64,000 nucleotides of DNA from Leucobacter edaphi (GCF_016522535.1 NZ_JAEHOI010000002.1:62001-126000), one strand, 5' to 3'. Shown: positions 1 through 9,918, counted from the first letter of the stretch. Numbers and translations are program-made. The notes: a model not told the origin generated them from the letters alone.

Positions 1-818
1 CGCCCGAAACGCTCGTCGAGCTCCGTGTTGCTCCGGTAGTTCAGGAGCGCGAGACGGCGGGCCGTCGCGAGACCGTGGTGGGGGCCGATCCCGTCGGGGG
101 CGTCGTAGTAGTTGCCTCCGCGGTAGTTCGGGTCCGACCGGATCGCCTCGAGCTGCACGAGATTGAGGCCGATCTGATCGGCGGTCGTCACCGGGGGAGC
201 CGCGATGACGGCGAGGCGGCGGGTCCGGCCCGGATGGCCGATCGCCCACTCGAGCGCGTGCATCCCGCCCATGGAGCCGCCGATCACGGCGGCGAACTCC
301 GGGATTCCGAGCGCGTCGGCGAAACGGGCGGCAGCGGCCACCTGGTCCCGGATCGTGAGGTAGGGGAAGCGGCCGCCCCACTCGCGGTTGTCGGGGTCGA
401 GCGAGCCGGGCCCCGTCGAGCCCTGGCAGCCGCCGAGCACGTTGGGGGCGACGACGAAGTAGCGATCCGTGTCGAGGGGTTTGCCAGGGCCCACGATCTC
501 CGACCACCAGCCGTCGGTCGCGTGGCCCGGCCCGGCCGATCCGATGAGGTGGCTGTCCCCGGTCAGCGCGTGGAACACGAGGATCGCGTTGTCGCCGCGC
601 TCGGAGAGCTCCCCGAACGTCTCGTAGGCGATCCGAACCTCGGGGAGTTCGACCCCCGCCTCGGTCGTGACCGTGCCGATCGACGCGAACTGCCGGTCGC
701 CGACGGGATCGCCGTCACGCCAGCCCCCGGAGATCGGCGGTCGTCCCATGAGCGCGCGCAGCTGCGCGTCCGTGATGAAGTCCGTGGGGAACGAATCCTC
801 TGGAGTCTGCCAATCCAT
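1..818 (-). CDS. metX: Homoserine O-acetyltransferase, 3' end cut by window edge
   Basis: Transfers an acetyl group from acetyl-CoA to L-homoserine, the first committed step of methionine synthesis by direct sulfhydrylation. About 272 residues are present from the start; the C-terminus lies beyond base 1. The alpha/beta-hydrolase fold signatures are visible: GGCQGSTGP, and the nucleophile elbow GGSMGG with its serine near residue 182. The catalytic Asp and His would be in the missing part. ATG at 818 is preceded by GGGGAG. It is divergent from the AlkD-like gene, and metY, the next enzyme of the pathway, lies 0.8 kb away on the same strand, which supports acetyl- rather than succinyltransferase function. 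Confidence 0.93.
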   Translation of the reverse strand, partial: MDWQTPEDSFPTDFITDAQLRALMGRPPISGGWRDGDPVGDRQFASIGTVTTEAGVELPEVRIAYETFGELSERGDNAILVFHALTGDSHLIGSAGPGHATDGWWSEIVGPGKPLDTDRYFVVAPNVLGGCQGSTGPGSLDPDNREWGGRFPYLTIRDQVAAAARFADALGIPEFAAVIGGSMGGMHALEWAIGHPGRTRRLAVIAAPPVTTADQIGLNLVQLEAIRSDPNYRGGNYYDAPDGIGPHHGLATARRLALLNYRSNTELDERFG

Positions 819-861
819 AACTCCCCATTGTGCCGGTCGCGAGGGGCCCGCGGGCGATTGT

Positions 862-867
862 TACGCT
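862..867 (+). promoter_or_regulatory. -10 box of a leaderless promoter (AlkD-like gene)
   Basis: TACGCT ends 7 nt before the ATG at 875, and there is no purine-rich ribosome binding site in between. This spacing puts transcription start at or next to the start codon. No convincing -35 box is visible. Confidence 0.45.
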
Positions 868-874
868 CGACCGC

Positions 875-1567
875 ATGGAAAGCGATTTCAGCGCCGGATC
901 GGTGCGCAAACGGCTCGACGCCCTGGCCGATCCGAAGATTCTCGCGGTCAACGAGCGGCACGGCGACGATCACGCGGTCAATCTCACCCGGCTGCGCGCG
1001 CTCGCGAAGGAGATCGGGAGGAACCCGGAACTCGCCAGACAGCTGTGGGCGAGCGGGGCCAGCGACGCGCGGCTGCTCGCGATCCTGATCCTGCGCCCGA
1101 GCGACCTGTCGGAACGGGAACTCGACGCCATGCTGCGCGAGGCGCGGCAGCCGAAGGTGCAGGACTGGCTCGTCGGAACGCTCGCGAAGAAGTCGAAGCA
1201 CGCGGAGGCACTGCGGCTCGGATGGTTCGCTGACCCGGACCCGGTGGTCGCGAGCGCGGGCTGGGCGCTCACGAGTGATCGGGTGGCGAAGCGATCGGGT
1301 GGGCTGGATCTCGAGGGCCTCCTCGACACGATCGAGCGAGAAATGGCCGCGGCGCCGGAGCGGCTGCAGTGGGCGCAGAATCAGACGCTCGCGGAGATCG
1401 GGATCGCCTATCCGGAGCACCGGGAGCGGGCGATCGCGATCGGGGAACGGCTGCGGGTGCTCGCGGACTATCCGACGCCTCCCGGCTGCACGTCCCCGTT
1501 CGCGCCGACCTGGATCGCGGAGATCGTGCGTCGCCGCGAGGGCGAGGGCAACGGGGCGGGCGAGTAG
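875..1567 (+). CDS. DNA alkylation repair (AlkD-like) family protein
   Basis: A 230-residue, mostly helical protein resembling the HEAT-repeat AlkC/AlkD family of DNA alkylation-repair glycosylases. I recognise the family by overall pattern: repeated helical segments with LWASGASDARLLAILI and DWLVGTLAKKS-like motifs in the N-terminal half and an alanine/leucine-rich second half. The catalytic acidic residue was not pinned down, so it could be a non-catalytic relative. An upstream in-frame start at 830 exists, but ATG 875 fits the -10 box 7 nt upstream. Convergent with metY, with a shared hairpin terminator between them. Confidence 0.7.
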   Translation: MESDFSAGSVRKRLDALADPKILAVNERHGDDHAVNLTRLRALAKEIGRNPELARQLWASGASDARLLAILILRPSDLSERELDAMLREARQPKVQDWLVGTLAKKSKHAEALRLGWFADPDPVVASAGWALTSDRVAKRSGGLDLEGLLDTIEREMAAAPERLQWAQNQTLAEIGIAYPEHRERAIAIGERLRVLADYPTPPGCTSPFAPTWIAEIVRRREGEGNGAGE

Positions 1568-1592
1568 CGCGCGTCGGGCGCGCCAAGCGGAA

Positions 1593-1624
1593 GAGGGGCG
1601 GCGAGGAATTCCCCGCCGCCCCTC
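1593..1624. terminator. Bidirectional hairpin between AlkD-like gene and metY
   Basis: An 11-bp perfect stem (GAGGGGCGGCG with CGCCGCCCCTC) with an inner GG-AATT-CC extension lies between two convergent genes. It has no long T-run on either side, so termination strength is uncertain. Confidence 0.65.
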
Positions 1625-1640
1625 GATGAACGAGCCCTGA

Positions 1641-2969
1641 TCAGGCGTTCGCCTCCTGCTCGGCGACGACGGCGCGGGCCGCGGCGAACCCGCGCTCGAG
1701 GTCCGCCTTGATGTCGTCGATGTGCTCGAGGCCGATCGACAGCCGCACGAGGCCAGGGGTGACCCCCGCGGTGAGCTGCTGCTCGGGGCTGAGCTGAGAG
1801 TGCGTCGTCGACGCGGGGTGGATGATGAGGCTGCGGACGTCGCCGATGTTCGCGACGTGGCTGAACAGCTCGACGTTCTCGACGACCGCGCGGCCGGCGT
1901 CGACCCCGCCCTTCAGCTCGAAGGAGAGCACAGCCCCGACGCCCTTCGGGGCGTAGGTGTTCGCCGCGGCGTACCAGGGGCTCGTGGGGAGACCCGAGTA
2001 GTAGACGGTGGCGACGTCGTCGTGCTGATCCAGCCACTCGGCGATCTCCTGCGTGTTCTGCACGTGACGCTCCATGCGCAGCGACAGCGTCTCGATGCCC
2101 TGCAGCAGCAGCCACGCGCTGAGCGGGGCGATCGCCGAGCCGAGGTCGCGGAGGAGCTGCACGCGGGCCTTGATGATGAAGGCGATGCCGTCGCCCACGG
2201 CGCCCGTGTAGCTGACGCCGTTGTAGGACGGATCCGGCTCGGTGAGCCCAGGGAACCGGTCTGCATGCTCCGACCAGGGGAACGTGCCGCCGTCGACGAT
2301 CACGCCGCCGAGCGTCGTGCCGTGGCCGCCGAGGAACTTGGTGGCCGAGTGCAGCACGATGTCCGCCCCGTGCTCGAAGGGACGCACGAGGTAGGGGCTC
2401 GCGACCGTGTTGTCGATGATGAGCGGGAGGCCGTTCTCGTGGGCCACATCCGCGATCGCGCGGATGTCGAGCACGTTCGAGCGCGGGTTCGCGATCGACT
2501 CGGCGAACAGGAGCTTCGTGTTCGGGCGGATCGCGCGCTGCCAGGCGGCCGGATCGTCCTGATCCTCGACGAAGGTGACCTCGATGCCGAGCTTCGCGAG
2601 CGAGTACTTGAACAGGTTGTAGGTGCCGCCGTAGATCGAGCTCGACGAGACGATGTGGTCGCCGGCGTTGGCGATGTTCAACACCGCGAACGTGGAGGCG
2701 GCCTGGCCGCTCGCGAGGAGGAGCGCGCCCGTGCCGCCCTCGAGCGCCGCGATCCGCTGCTCCGCGACGTCCTGCGTGGGATTCGTGATGCGCGTGTAGA
2801 TCGGGCCGAGCTCGGCGAGCGCGAAGCGGTTCGCGGCCTGGGCGGTGTCCTCGAAAACGAAGGACGAGGTCTGGTGGATGGGCAGGGCGCGCGATCCGGT
2901 GGCCGGATCGGGCTCCTGGCCCGCGTGGATCTGCTTGGTCTCAAAGCCCCAGGCGTTCGGTTCGGTCAT
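1641..2969 (-). CDS. metY: O-acetylhomoserine sulfhydrylase (aminocarboxypropyltransferase)
   Basis: PLP enzyme that converts O-acetylhomoserine and sulfide to homocysteine plus acetate. It has 442 residues, normal for the MetY branch (longer than cystathionine gamma-synthase). The Cys/Met-metabolism PLP signature is clear: DNTVASPYL near residue 187 and the lysine that binds PLP in [10 protein letters not shown] near residue 211. The start is chosen at ATG 2969, preceded by AAGGAG; an in-frame ATG 69 bp upstream lacks such a site and lies inside the leader. Same strand as metX. Confidence 0.95.
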   Translation of the reverse strand: MTEPNAWGFETKQIHAGQEPDPATGSRALPIHQTSSFVFEDTAQAANRFALAELGPIYTRITNPTQDVAEQRIAALEGGTGALLLASGQAASTFAVLNIANAGDHIVSSSSIYGGTYNLFKYSLAKLGIEVTFVEDQDDPAAWQRAIRPNTKLLFAESIANPRSNVLDIRAIADVAHENGLPLIIDNTVASPYLVRPFEHGADIVLHSATKFLGGHGTTLGGVIVDGGTFPWSEHADRFPGLTEPDPSYNGVSYTGAVGDGIAFIIKARVQLLRDLGSAIAPLSAWLLLQGIETLSLRMERHVQNTQEIAEWLDQHDDVATVYYSGLPTSPWYAAANTYAPKGVGAVLSFELKGGVDAGRAVVENVELFSHVANIGDVRSLIIHPASTTHSQLSPEQQLTAGVTPGLVRLSIGLEHIDDIKADLERGFAAARAVVAEQEANA

Positions 2970-2993
2970 CGCGTGCTCCTTGAAAGAGTGAGG

Positions 2994-3063
2994 CCGCCGC
3001 TCTCGTGCGGCGGGGTGGAGTTCGTCCAGTGAAGACACTACGGATCAGGCGGGAAAGCGACAA
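2994..3063 (-). promoter_or_regulatory. metY promoter and 5' leader hairpin
   Basis: On the minus strand TTGTCG (3063-3058) and TAGTGT (3040-3035) are separated by 17 bp, a plausible -35/-10 pair. The leader then contains a hairpin of 7 bp (CCGCCGC/GCGGCGG, 2994-3013, 6-nt loop) about 16 nt upstream of the ribosome binding site. I could not match it to a known SAM riboswitch class; it may simply affect translation or mRNA stability. Confidence 0.45.
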
Positions 3064-3151
3064 TGCTGTGCGCAATGCGAGGTAACGTGCGTGGCGGCTA
3101 GGCTCGTCTCAACGCGCCGCCGAGGGGCGGTCGGAGAGGACGGTCCTGAGC

Positions 3152-3931
3152 ATGGAACGAGCAGCGGATCGGGTAGTCGTCACGGGAGCGAGCTCCGGGA
3201 TCGGCGCCGAGGTGGTGCGCGGCTTCGCCGCACTCGGGTGGGAGGTCGTTGCCGTTGCCCGCAGGGAGGACCGGCTCGCCGCGCTCGCCGCCGAGACGGG
3301 CGCGATGCCGATCGTGTGCGACGTCACGGACGAGGAACAGGTCGCCGCGATGGCCGCCAGGGTCGCCGAGACCGGGGGAGCGACGGCGCTCGTCAACAAC
3401 GCGGGCGGTGCGCTCGGCACGGACTCCGTCGAGACCTCCTCGAACGACGAGTGGCGCTGGATGTTCGAGGTCAACGTGATCGGGCTGCGCACGGTGACCG
3501 CGGCGCTCCTCCCGGTGCTGCGCGCCGGTGCGCGGCGCACGGGCTGGGCGTCGATCATGAACGTCACCTCGACCGCGGGGCACGACGCCTACGCGGGCGG
3601 AGGTGGGTACAACGCCGCGAAGTTCGCGGCCCACGCGGTGACGGACGTGCTGCGACTGGAACTCGCTGGAGAGCCGATCCGGGTGATGGAGATCGCTCCG
3701 GGCCTCGTCCACACCGAGGAGTTCACGCTGAAGCGGCTGCGGGGTGACGCCGAGGCGGCCGCGAAGCCCTACGCCGACGTGCTTCCGCTCACGGCAGGCG
3801 ATGTCGCCGCGGTGATCGTCGGCGCGTTCCGGCAGCCGCCGAATGTGAATCAGGATCTGATCGTGATCAGGCCCGTTGCGCAGTCGAGCGTCTTCCACGT
3901 GCACCGCGGGCCGCTCGAGCCGAGGGGCTGA
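3152..3931 (+). CDS. SDR family NAD(P)-dependent oxidoreductase
   Basis: Classical short-chain dehydrogenase of 259 residues. It has the cofactor motif TGASSGIG near residue 11, NNAG near residue 87, a catalytic serine in the MNVTSTAG segment and the YNAAK motif that supplies Tyr and Lys. The pattern and length fit the YdfG/serine-3-dehydrogenase-like branch, but the substrate cannot be told from sequence. Its stop codon shares one base with the start of ung, so the two are probably translated from one message. Confidence 0.85.
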   Translation: MERAADRVVVTGASSGIGAEVVRGFAALGWEVVAVARREDRLAALAAETGAMPIVCDVTDEEQVAAMAARVAETGGATALVNNAGGALGTDSVETSSNDEWRWMFEVNVIGLRTVTAALLPVLRAGARRTGWASIMNVTSTAGHDAYAGGGGYNAAKFAAHAVTDVLRLELAGEPIRVMEIAPGLVHTEEFTLKRLRGDAEAAAKPYADVLPLTAGDVAAVIVGAFRQPPNVNQDLIVIRPVAQSSVFHVHRGPLEPRG

Positions 3932-4701
3932 TGGCCGCGTCAGGGGGCCCAGCGTCCGATCGCGTGGGCGGCGATCCGGGCTCGACGCTCGAGCGATTCC
4001 GCGCGGTCGCGGAGGCGCAGGGAGTGTCGCCCGACTGGATCGAGGCGCTCGCCCCGGTCGCGGCCGAGGTGCTCGGGGCGCTTCGGCAGGCTGCCGAGGA
4101 AACGGCGGCGGGCGCCCGGGTGCTTCCCGAGCCGGATCGGGTCCTCGCGGCGTTCAAACGCCCGCTCGCCGGGGTGCGCGCGCTCGTGGTCGGACAGGAT
4201 CCCTATCCGACCCCTGGCCACGCGATCGGGCTGTCGTTCGCGACCGCGCCAGAGGTACGGCCTCTCCCGCGAAGCCTCGCGAACATCTACCGTGAACTCT
4301 CCGATGATCTCGGGATCCTTCCCGCTCCGCACGGAGATCTCTCCGCGTGGGCCGACGAGGGAGTGTTGCTCCTGAACCGGGTGCTCACGGTGCGAGCGGG
4401 CGCGGCCGGTTCGCACCGCGGCATCGGCTGGGAGATCGTGACGGAGCGCGCGATCGATGCGCTCGCCATGCGCGGCGGGCCGCTGGTCGCTGTGCTGTGG
4501 GGGAACGACGCGCGGGCGCTGGCCCGACGGCTTCCGGGCGTCCCGGTGATCGAGAGCGCGCATCCGTCGCCGCTTTCCGCGGCCCGTGGCTTCTTCGGGT
4601 CTCGCCCCTTCAGCCGCGTGAACGCCGAGCTCGAAGCGCAGGGCGCCGAGCCGATCGACTGGCGCGTGGAGCGAGGGCCGAGCGACCGACTCTTCGACTG
4701 A
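3931..4701 (+). CDS. ung: Uracil-DNA glycosylase, family 1
   Basis: Removes uracil from DNA in base excision repair. The water-activating loop GQDPYP (catalytic Asp near residue 90) and the minor-groove loop HPSPLS (His near residue 211) are both intact. At 256 residues it is slightly longer than typical because of about 25 extra N-terminal residues. The ATG overlaps the SDR stop as TGATG, so the start is likely set by coupling. Confidence 0.95.
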   Translation: MAASGGPASDRVGGDPGSTLERFRAVAEAQGVSPDWIEALAPVAAEVLGALRQAAEETAAGARVLPEPDRVLAAFKRPLAGVRALVVGQDPYPTPGHAIGLSFATAPEVRPLPRSLANIYRELSDDLGILPAPHGDLSAWADEGVLLLNRVLTVRAGAAGSHRGIGWEIVTERAIDALAMRGGPLVAVLWGNDARALARRLPGVPVIESAHPSPLSAARGFFGSRPFSRVNAELEAQGAEPIDWRVERGPSDRLFD

Positions 4702-4733
4702 GGCCACCGCTCCCGGGGCCGTCGGAGATCGTG

Positions 4734-4776
4734 TAGACTTGACCGCTGTACTTCGGCGAGGGGCGCGAGAGCGCCC
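4734..4776 (+). promoter_or_regulatory. Possible promoter and leader hairpin of rplY
   Basis: The 199-bp gap before rplY holds a TAGACT -10-like hexamer (4734-4739) and, downstream in the putative leader, a stem GGGCGC-GAGA-GCGCCC (4761-4776) closed by a GNRA-type tetraloop. A structured leader upstream of a ribosomal protein gene could serve autoregulation, but this is inference. Confidence 0.35.
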
Positions 4777-4900
4777 GTAATCGACGCGGGACGGGCTGCC
4801 TGAGCGGGCCTTTTCGCTGCGTGAAACGCGCAAGTGCGAACACCGATCCTGGCGGCGCTGCCGCCACTATCCGGGCGAGAGCCCGCAAAGGAGAACCAAC

Positions 4901-5488
4901 ATGGTTGACAACAAGCTTGTCGCTGAGAAGCGCGAGAACTTCGGCAAGGGCGCAGCCCGCAAGCTCCGCGCCATCGGCCAGACCCCCGCGGTCGTCTACG
5001 GCCACGGCAAGGCCCCGCTGCACATCTCGGTCGAGACCCACCCGCTGAGCCTCATCATCCGCCAGGCCAACGCCCTGATCGAGATCGATCTCGACGGCAA
5101 GAAGCAGCTCGTGCTCGTCAAGGACGTGCAGAAGGATCCGGTGCGCCAGATCATCGAGCACGTCGACCTCCTCATCGTCAAGAAGGGCGAGACCGTCGAG
5201 GTCGAGGTCCCGATCCACCTCGAGGGCGAGCCCTTCTCCGGCACGAACGCTCTGCAGGAGCTCAACACGCTGCGCCTGAGCGTCCCCGCGACCTCGATCC
5301 CCGAGAACATCGTCGTCAGCGTCGAGGGCCTCGAGGACGGCACCCAGATCCTCGCCGGTGCGCTCGAGCTTCCCAAGGGCGCGTCGCTCCTCGACGACCC
5401 GGAGCACCTCGTCGTCAACATCGTGACGCCGCGCGGCGCGTCCGAGGACGAAGAGGGCGAAGAGGCTGCCGAGGAGGCCGCCGAGTAA
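4901..5488 (+). CDS. rplY: 50S ribosomal protein bL25 (Ctc/TL5 form)
   Basis: Binds 5S rRNA in the large subunit. At 195 residues it is the long two-domain Ctc/TL5 type: an N-terminal L25 fold (GKGAARKLRAIGQTPAVVYG near residues 17-36), a C-terminal beta domain, and an acidic Glu/Ala-rich tail. Preceded by AAAGGAG at a good distance. Followed by a terminator and then pth, an order common in Actinobacteria. Confidence 0.95.
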   Translation: MVDNKLVAEKRENFGKGAARKLRAIGQTPAVVYGHGKAPLHISVETHPLSLIIRQANALIEIDLDGKKQLVLVKDVQKDPVRQIIEHVDLLIVKKGETVEVEVPIHLEGEPFSGTNALQELNTLRLSVPATSIPENIVVSVEGLEDGTQILAGALELPKGASLLDDPEHLVVNIVTPRGASEDEEGEEAAEEAAE

Positions 5489-5504
5489 TTCGGCGCTTCG
5501 CTCT

Positions 5505-5551
5505 ACGGGCCCGCTGGGTCGGCGCATCGCGTCGATCGGCGGGCCCGTTTG
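5505..5551 (+). terminator. Hairpin terminator after rplY
   Basis: A perfect 10-bp stem (ACGGGCCCGC at 5505-5514 with its complement at 5539-5548) encloses a 24-nt loop and is followed by a short TTT run. Confidence 0.6.
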
Positions 5552-5653
5552 CGTCTGATCAGCAACCGTTTCCGTGATTGTCGGCGGGTGCTGCGAAAAT
5601 GATGGAGGACGGCTGGCGGATCCGCTGGCCGAGAAACGCAGGAGGAGAATCGC

Positions 5654-6244
5654 GTGTCTGATGACGCCTGGCTGATCGTCGGCCTCGGGAACCCCGGGGC
5701 GAAGTACGAGGCGACGCGCCACAATGTCGGTCAGATGGCGCTCGACGTGCTCGCGGAGCGCATCGGCGGGCGGTTCTCATCGCACCGCGCCGGGGCGCGG
5801 GTGGCCGAGGGACGGCTCCGGCCGGGCGGGCCGAAGCTCGTGCTCGCGAAGTCCAACGGCTACATGAACACCTCGGGCGGCCCGGTGTCTGCTCTGTCCA
5901 AGTACTTCGGGATCCCCGCCGAGCGCATCATCGTGCTCCACGACGAACTCGACATCCCCTTCGACACCATCAAGCTCAAGCGCGGGGGCGGGCACGGAGG
6001 ACACAACGGGCTTCGCGACATCGCCAAGGCGATCGCCACGCCGGAATTCCTGCGCGTGCGGATCGGCATCGGACGGCCCCCCGGCTCCCAGGACCCGTCG
6101 GACTTCGTGCTGAAGCCGTTCGGGTCGAGCGAGCGCGCCGCCGTCGCGGTGCTGCTCGAGGACGCGGCCGATGCCGCGGAGAGCCTCGTCGATGAAGGGC
6201 TCACGGCGGCGCAGCAGCGCTTCCACGGAGCGGGGGCGCGATGA
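5654..6244 (+). CDS. pth: Peptidyl-tRNA hydrolase
   Basis: Recycles peptidyl-tRNA released from stalled ribosomes. It shows the canonical N-terminal GLGNPGAKYEATRHNVG, including the catalytic His, followed by KSNGYMNTSGGPV, the catalytic Asp in LHDELD, and the GGGHGGHNGLRDI loop. 196 residues, normal length. It starts at GTG 5654 behind AGGAGA. The stop overlaps the mfd start by 4 bp (ATGA), indicating a pth-mfd operon. Confidence 0.97.
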   Translation: MSDDAWLIVGLGNPGAKYEATRHNVGQMALDVLAERIGGRFSSHRAGARVAEGRLRPGGPKLVLAKSNGYMNTSGGPVSALSKYFGIPAERIIVLHDELDIPFDTIKLKRGGGHGGHNGLRDIAKAIATPEFLRVRIGIGRPPGSQDPSDFVLKPFGSSERAAVAVLLEDAADAAESLVDEGLTAAQQRFHGAGAR

Positions 6245-9200
6245 CGCTGCGCGGAATCGATCGTCTCCTCCAAGCGTCGGAGTCCTTCTCGGCCGCGCTC
6301 GAGGCGAGCAACATCGACGCGGAGTTCTCGGTCGCGGAAGGCCTGCGCGCGCCCCTGATCGCGGGACTGATCGAGCGACGACGGCGTGCCGGGGATACCG
6401 GGGCGCTGCTGCTCGTCGCCGCCACGAGCCGCGAGGCCGACGCCCTACGGCAGGCCCTCGCCTCGCTCCTTCCCGAGGCGATCACGGAGGAGTTTCCCGC
6501 GTGGGAGACCCTGCCGCACGAGCGGCTGAGCCCGAGCGCGGAGACGGTGGGGCGACGGGCGCGCGCGCTGCGGCTGCTGCGCGAGCACGACCCCTCGCGC
6601 CCACTCATCCTCGTGGCCTCGGTGCGGGCGGTGCTGCAGCCCGTGTCACCGCACGCGGCGAACGCTGAACCGCTCGTCCTGGAGGCTGGGCGCGACTCCG
6701 CTGGGCTCGATGAGGTGGCGCGCGGTCTCGTCGAACGCGCGTACACGCGCGTCGACATGGTCACTCGCCGGGGCGAGTTCGCCGTGCGCGGCGGGATCCT
6801 CGACGTTTTCCCTCCGGAGGCCCCGCAGGCCGTCCGCGTCGACTTCTTCGGTGACGAGGTCGACCAGATCAGGCGTTTCGCCGTGTCTGATCAGCGCAGT
6901 GCCGGCGACCCGCTGCCGGGTGTCGAGCTGTGGCCCGCGCGCGAGCTCCTGCTCACCGACGAGGTGCGCGAGCGCGCGGCCGAGCTGCTGCCGCGTTTTC
7001 CCGCGCTTTCGGCGCTGCTCGAGAAGATGAGCCAGGGCATCCCGGTCGAGGGGATGGAGAGCCTGCTCCCGCAACTCGTGTCGGGATTGCGCCCGATCAC
7101 GGCACTGATGCCCGAGGGAGGCGCGGTGCTCGTGGCCTCGCCCGAGCGGGTTGCGGGCCGCGCGGTGAGTCTCGCCGAAACCAACCGGGAGTTCCTGGAG
7201 GCCGCCTGGCACGCGGCCACTGCTGGGGCGGACGCCCCGGTCCCCGTGGACTCGAACGGGCTGCTGTCCGTCGAGGAGCTCCGCGACGCCTCCGCAGGGC
7301 GTCCGTGGTGGACCGTCTCGACCTTCGTCCGCGATGACGCGGCGCCCCTCGCGGTTTCTCCATCCGATCAGGAAGAAACGGATGCAGAAGCGGAGCTCGG
7401 TCGTGCCGAGTCCGACACGGCGATCCCGGTCGCAGGGGGGCCGTTCCCTCGCGCAGCTCAGGGAGCAGACGCCACGGGAGCCGCGATCCGCGTGATCGCC
7501 GAGCGTCTCGCCGCGGGCTGGCACGCCGTCGTCACCGCGCAGGGAACGGGCCTTGTCGAGCGCGCCCGCGACATCCTGTCCGACGCGGGCGCGGCGGCTC
7601 GGATCGTCGACGAATTGCCCGAGCGGCTGGAGGACGGCATCGTCTACCTCGTCGCCGGGACCGCCTGGACGGGCTTCGAGAGTCCCGAGGCGAAGCTGCT
7701 GCTCGCATCGGAGGCCGAGTTCTTCGGGCGCGCCGTGAGCGCCCAGGCCGCCGGCGGTCAGAAACTCGCGAAGCGGCGCGGTAGGAACGTCGTCGACCCG
7801 CTGAAGCTCGTCGCGGGAGACTACGTCGTCCACGAGACGCACGGTATCGGTCAGTTCGTCGAGCTCACGCAGCGCATGGTGCCCACGGGCATCGGCCGCG
7901 ACGCCACGAAGGCCCTCCGCGAGTACCTGGTGCTCGAGTACGCGTCGTCCAAGCGCGGCATGCCGAGAGACAAGCTCTACGTGCCCACCGACCAGCTCGA
8001 CCAGCTGTCGCGCTACGTCGGCGGTGAGGCACCCGCGCTGTCCAAGATGGGCGGCAGCGACTGGGCGAGCGCGAAGAAGAAGGCCCGCAAGGCGGTCCGG
8101 GACATCGCCGTCGAGCTCGTGAAGCTGTACTCGGCTCGGGTCGCTTCGAAGGGCTTCGCCTTCTCGCCGGACACCCCGTGGCAGCACGAGCTCGAGGAGG
8201 CGTTCCCCTACGCGGAGACCATCGATCAGCTCACCACGATCGAGGAGGTCAAGCGCGACATGGAGCGCGAGATCCCGATGGACCGGCTCGTCGCCGGCGA
8301 CGTGGGCTTCGGAAAGACCGAGGTCGCGGTGCGCGCGGCGTTCAAGGCCGTACAGGACGGCAAGCAGGTCGCGATGCTCGTGCCGACCACCCTGCTCGTG
8401 AACCAGCACCTCGAGACCTTCCAGGATCGTTTCGCGGGGTTCCCCGTGCGGCTCCGCCCGCTCAGCCGCTTCCAGACGGACAAGGAATCGCGCGACACGA
8501 TCGACGGGCTCGCCGCGGGCACGGTCGATGTCGTCATCGGCACCCACCGCCTCCTCTCCGAGAACATTCACTACAAGGATCTGGGCCTCCTGATCATCGA
8601 CGAGGAGCAGCGCTTCGGCGTCGAGCACAAGGACGCGCTGAAGAAACTCAAGACGAACGTCGACATCCTCGCGATGAGCGCGACACCGATCCCGCGCACG
8701 CTCGAGATGGCGGTGACCGGCATCCGCGAGATGTCCACGCTCGCCACGGCGCCCGAGGATCGCCACCCGATCCTCACCTTCGTCGGCCCGCGCAGCGACA
8801 AGCAGATCACCGCGGCGATCCGCCGTGAACTCCTGCGCGAGGGCCAGGTCTTCTTCGTGCACAACCGCGTCCAGTCGATCGGTCGTGTCGCCGCGCACCT
8901 CTCCGAACTCGTGCCCGAGGCGCGCGTCGCCGTCGCGCACGGCAGGCTCAGCGAGCACCAGCTCGAGCAGGTGGTCCAGGACTTCTGGGAACGCAAATAC
9001 GACGTGCTCGTGTCGACCACCATCATCGAGACCGGCCTCGACATCGCGAACGCGAACACCATCATCATCGACGCGGCGGACAAGTACGGCCTGAGCCAGC
9101 TCCACCAGTTGCGCGGCCGCGTGGGCCGCAGCCGCGAGCGGGCCTACGCCTACTTCCTGTACGACCCGGACAAGCCGCTCACCGAGCACGCGCACGAGCG

Positions 9201-9906
9201 GCTGGAGACGCTCGCCACAAACAACGAGCTCGGCTCGGGTATGCAGGTGGCCCTCAAGGATCTTGAGCTCCGCGGTGCCGGAAACCTCCTCGGCGGCGAG
9301 CAGTCCGGCCACATCGCCGGGGTCGGTTTCGACCTGTATCTGCGCATGATCGGGGAGGCCGTCAGCACGTTCAAGGGCGAGGACGTGCAGGGGGCAACGG
9401 AACTGGTGCTCGAGCTGCCGGTCGCCGCCCACATCCCCGAGGAGTACGTGGAGAGCGAGCGCCTGCGTCTCGAGGCGTACCAGAAGCTCTCGGCGGCGGC
9501 GCACCCGCAGGCGCCCGAGGAGAACATCGGGCTCGTGCTCGAGGAACTCGCCGATCGCTACGGGCCGCCGCCCGAGGAGGTCGAGCGGCTTGCCGGGGTG
9601 TCGGCCCTGCGTCGGCGCGCGTCGCGGCTCGGCCTGTCGAAGGTCGTGGCCGCTGGTCCGTCTCTCCGGATCGAACCGGTCAAGCTTCTCGATTCCCGCC
9701 GTATGCGGATGAACCGCATGTATCCGGGTTCGCGGTACACCGAGGCAACGGGCACGCTGCAGATCCCGCTTCCCGGGGGGACCGCGTCCTCGCGGAGCCC
9801 GCTGGCGGGAGTGGGGCAGCGCCGGGTCGGGGACGAGGGCGACATCATCGCCTGGACCGGGCGTGTGCTCTCGACGCTTCTCGAAGAGGATCCCGCGGCC
9901 GAGTAG
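6241..9906 (+). CDS. mfd: Transcription-repair coupling factor Mfd
   Basis: Displaces RNA polymerase stalled at DNA lesions and recruits UvrA. 1221 residues in the usual order: an N-terminal UvrB-like region, an RNA-polymerase-interacting CarD-like domain (around GDYVVHETHGIGQF, near residue 523), an SF2 translocase with Walker A GDVGFGKTE near residue 688 and DEEQ near residue 786, the TRG region and a C-terminal D7 domain. An acidic, low-complexity insert (rich in E, D and A, about residues 373-400) lies between the UvrB-like and CarD-like parts and accounts for the slightly greater length. Confidence 0.97.
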   Translation: MTLRGIDRLLQASESFSAALEASNIDAEFSVAEGLRAPLIAGLIERRRRAGDTGALLLVAATSREADALRQALASLLPEAITEEFPAWETLPHERLSPSAETVGRRARALRLLREHDPSRPLILVASVRAVLQPVSPHAANAEPLVLEAGRDSAGLDEVARGLVERAYTRVDMVTRRGEFAVRGGILDVFPPEAPQAVRVDFFGDEVDQIRRFAVSDQRSAGDPLPGVELWPARELLLTDEVRERAAELLPRFPALSALLEKMSQGIPVEGMESLLPQLVSGLRPITALMPEGGAVLVASPERVAGRAVSLAETNREFLEAAWHAATAGADAPVPVDSNGLLSVEELRDASAGRPWWTVSTFVRDDAAPLAVSPSDQEETDAEAELGRAESDTAIPVAGGPFPRAAQGADATGAAIRVIAERLAAGWHAVVTAQGTGLVERARDILSDAGAAARIVDELPERLEDGIVYLVAGTAWTGFESPEAKLLLASEAEFFGRAVSAQAAGGQKLAKRRGRNVVDPLKLVAGDYVVHETHGIGQFVELTQRMVPTGIGRDATKALREYLVLEYASSKRGMPRDKLYVPTDQLDQLSRYVGGEAPALSKMGGSDWASAKKKARKAVRDIAVELVKLYSARVASKGFAFSPDTPWQHELEEAFPYAETIDQLTTIEEVKRDMEREIPMDRLVAGDVGFGKTEVAVRAAFKAVQDGKQVAMLVPTTLLVNQHLETFQDRFAGFPVRLRPLSRFQTDKESRDTIDGLAAGTVDVVIGTHRLLSENIHYKDLGLLIIDEEQRFGVEHKDALKKLKTNVDILAMSATPIPRTLEMAVTGIREMSTLATAPEDRHPILTFVGPRSDKQITAAIRRELLREGQVFFVHNRVQSIGRVAAHLSELVPEARVAVAHGRLSEHQLEQVVQDFWERKYDVLVSTTIIETGLDIANANTIIIDAADKYGLSQLHQLRGRVGRSRERAYAYFLYDPDKPLTEHAHERLETLATNNELGSGMQVALKDLELRGAGNLLGGEQSGHIAGVGFDLYLRMIGEAVSTFKGEDVQGATELVLELPVAAHIPEEYVESERLRLEAYQKLSAAAHPQAPEENIGLVLEELADRYGPPPEEVERLAGVSALRRRASRLGLSKVVAAGPSLRIEPVKLLDSRRMRMNRMYPGSRYTEATGTLQIPLPGGTASSRSPLAGVGQRRVGDEGDIIAWTGRVLSTLLEEDPAAE

Positions 9907-9918
9907 CGAGGAATACCG

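Noticed and set aside
4734-4744. TTGACC at 4739 as a -35 box for rplY
   Set aside because: No -10-like hexamer follows at 16-18 bp; the overlapping TAGACT is the better, though still weak, candidate.
6646-9504. A 952-codon open frame antisense to mfd
   Set aside because: Lies wholly opposite the conserved mfd gene, has a composition typical of GC-rich shadow frames (Arg/Asp/Leu/Val-rich, no domains), and no ribosome binding site.
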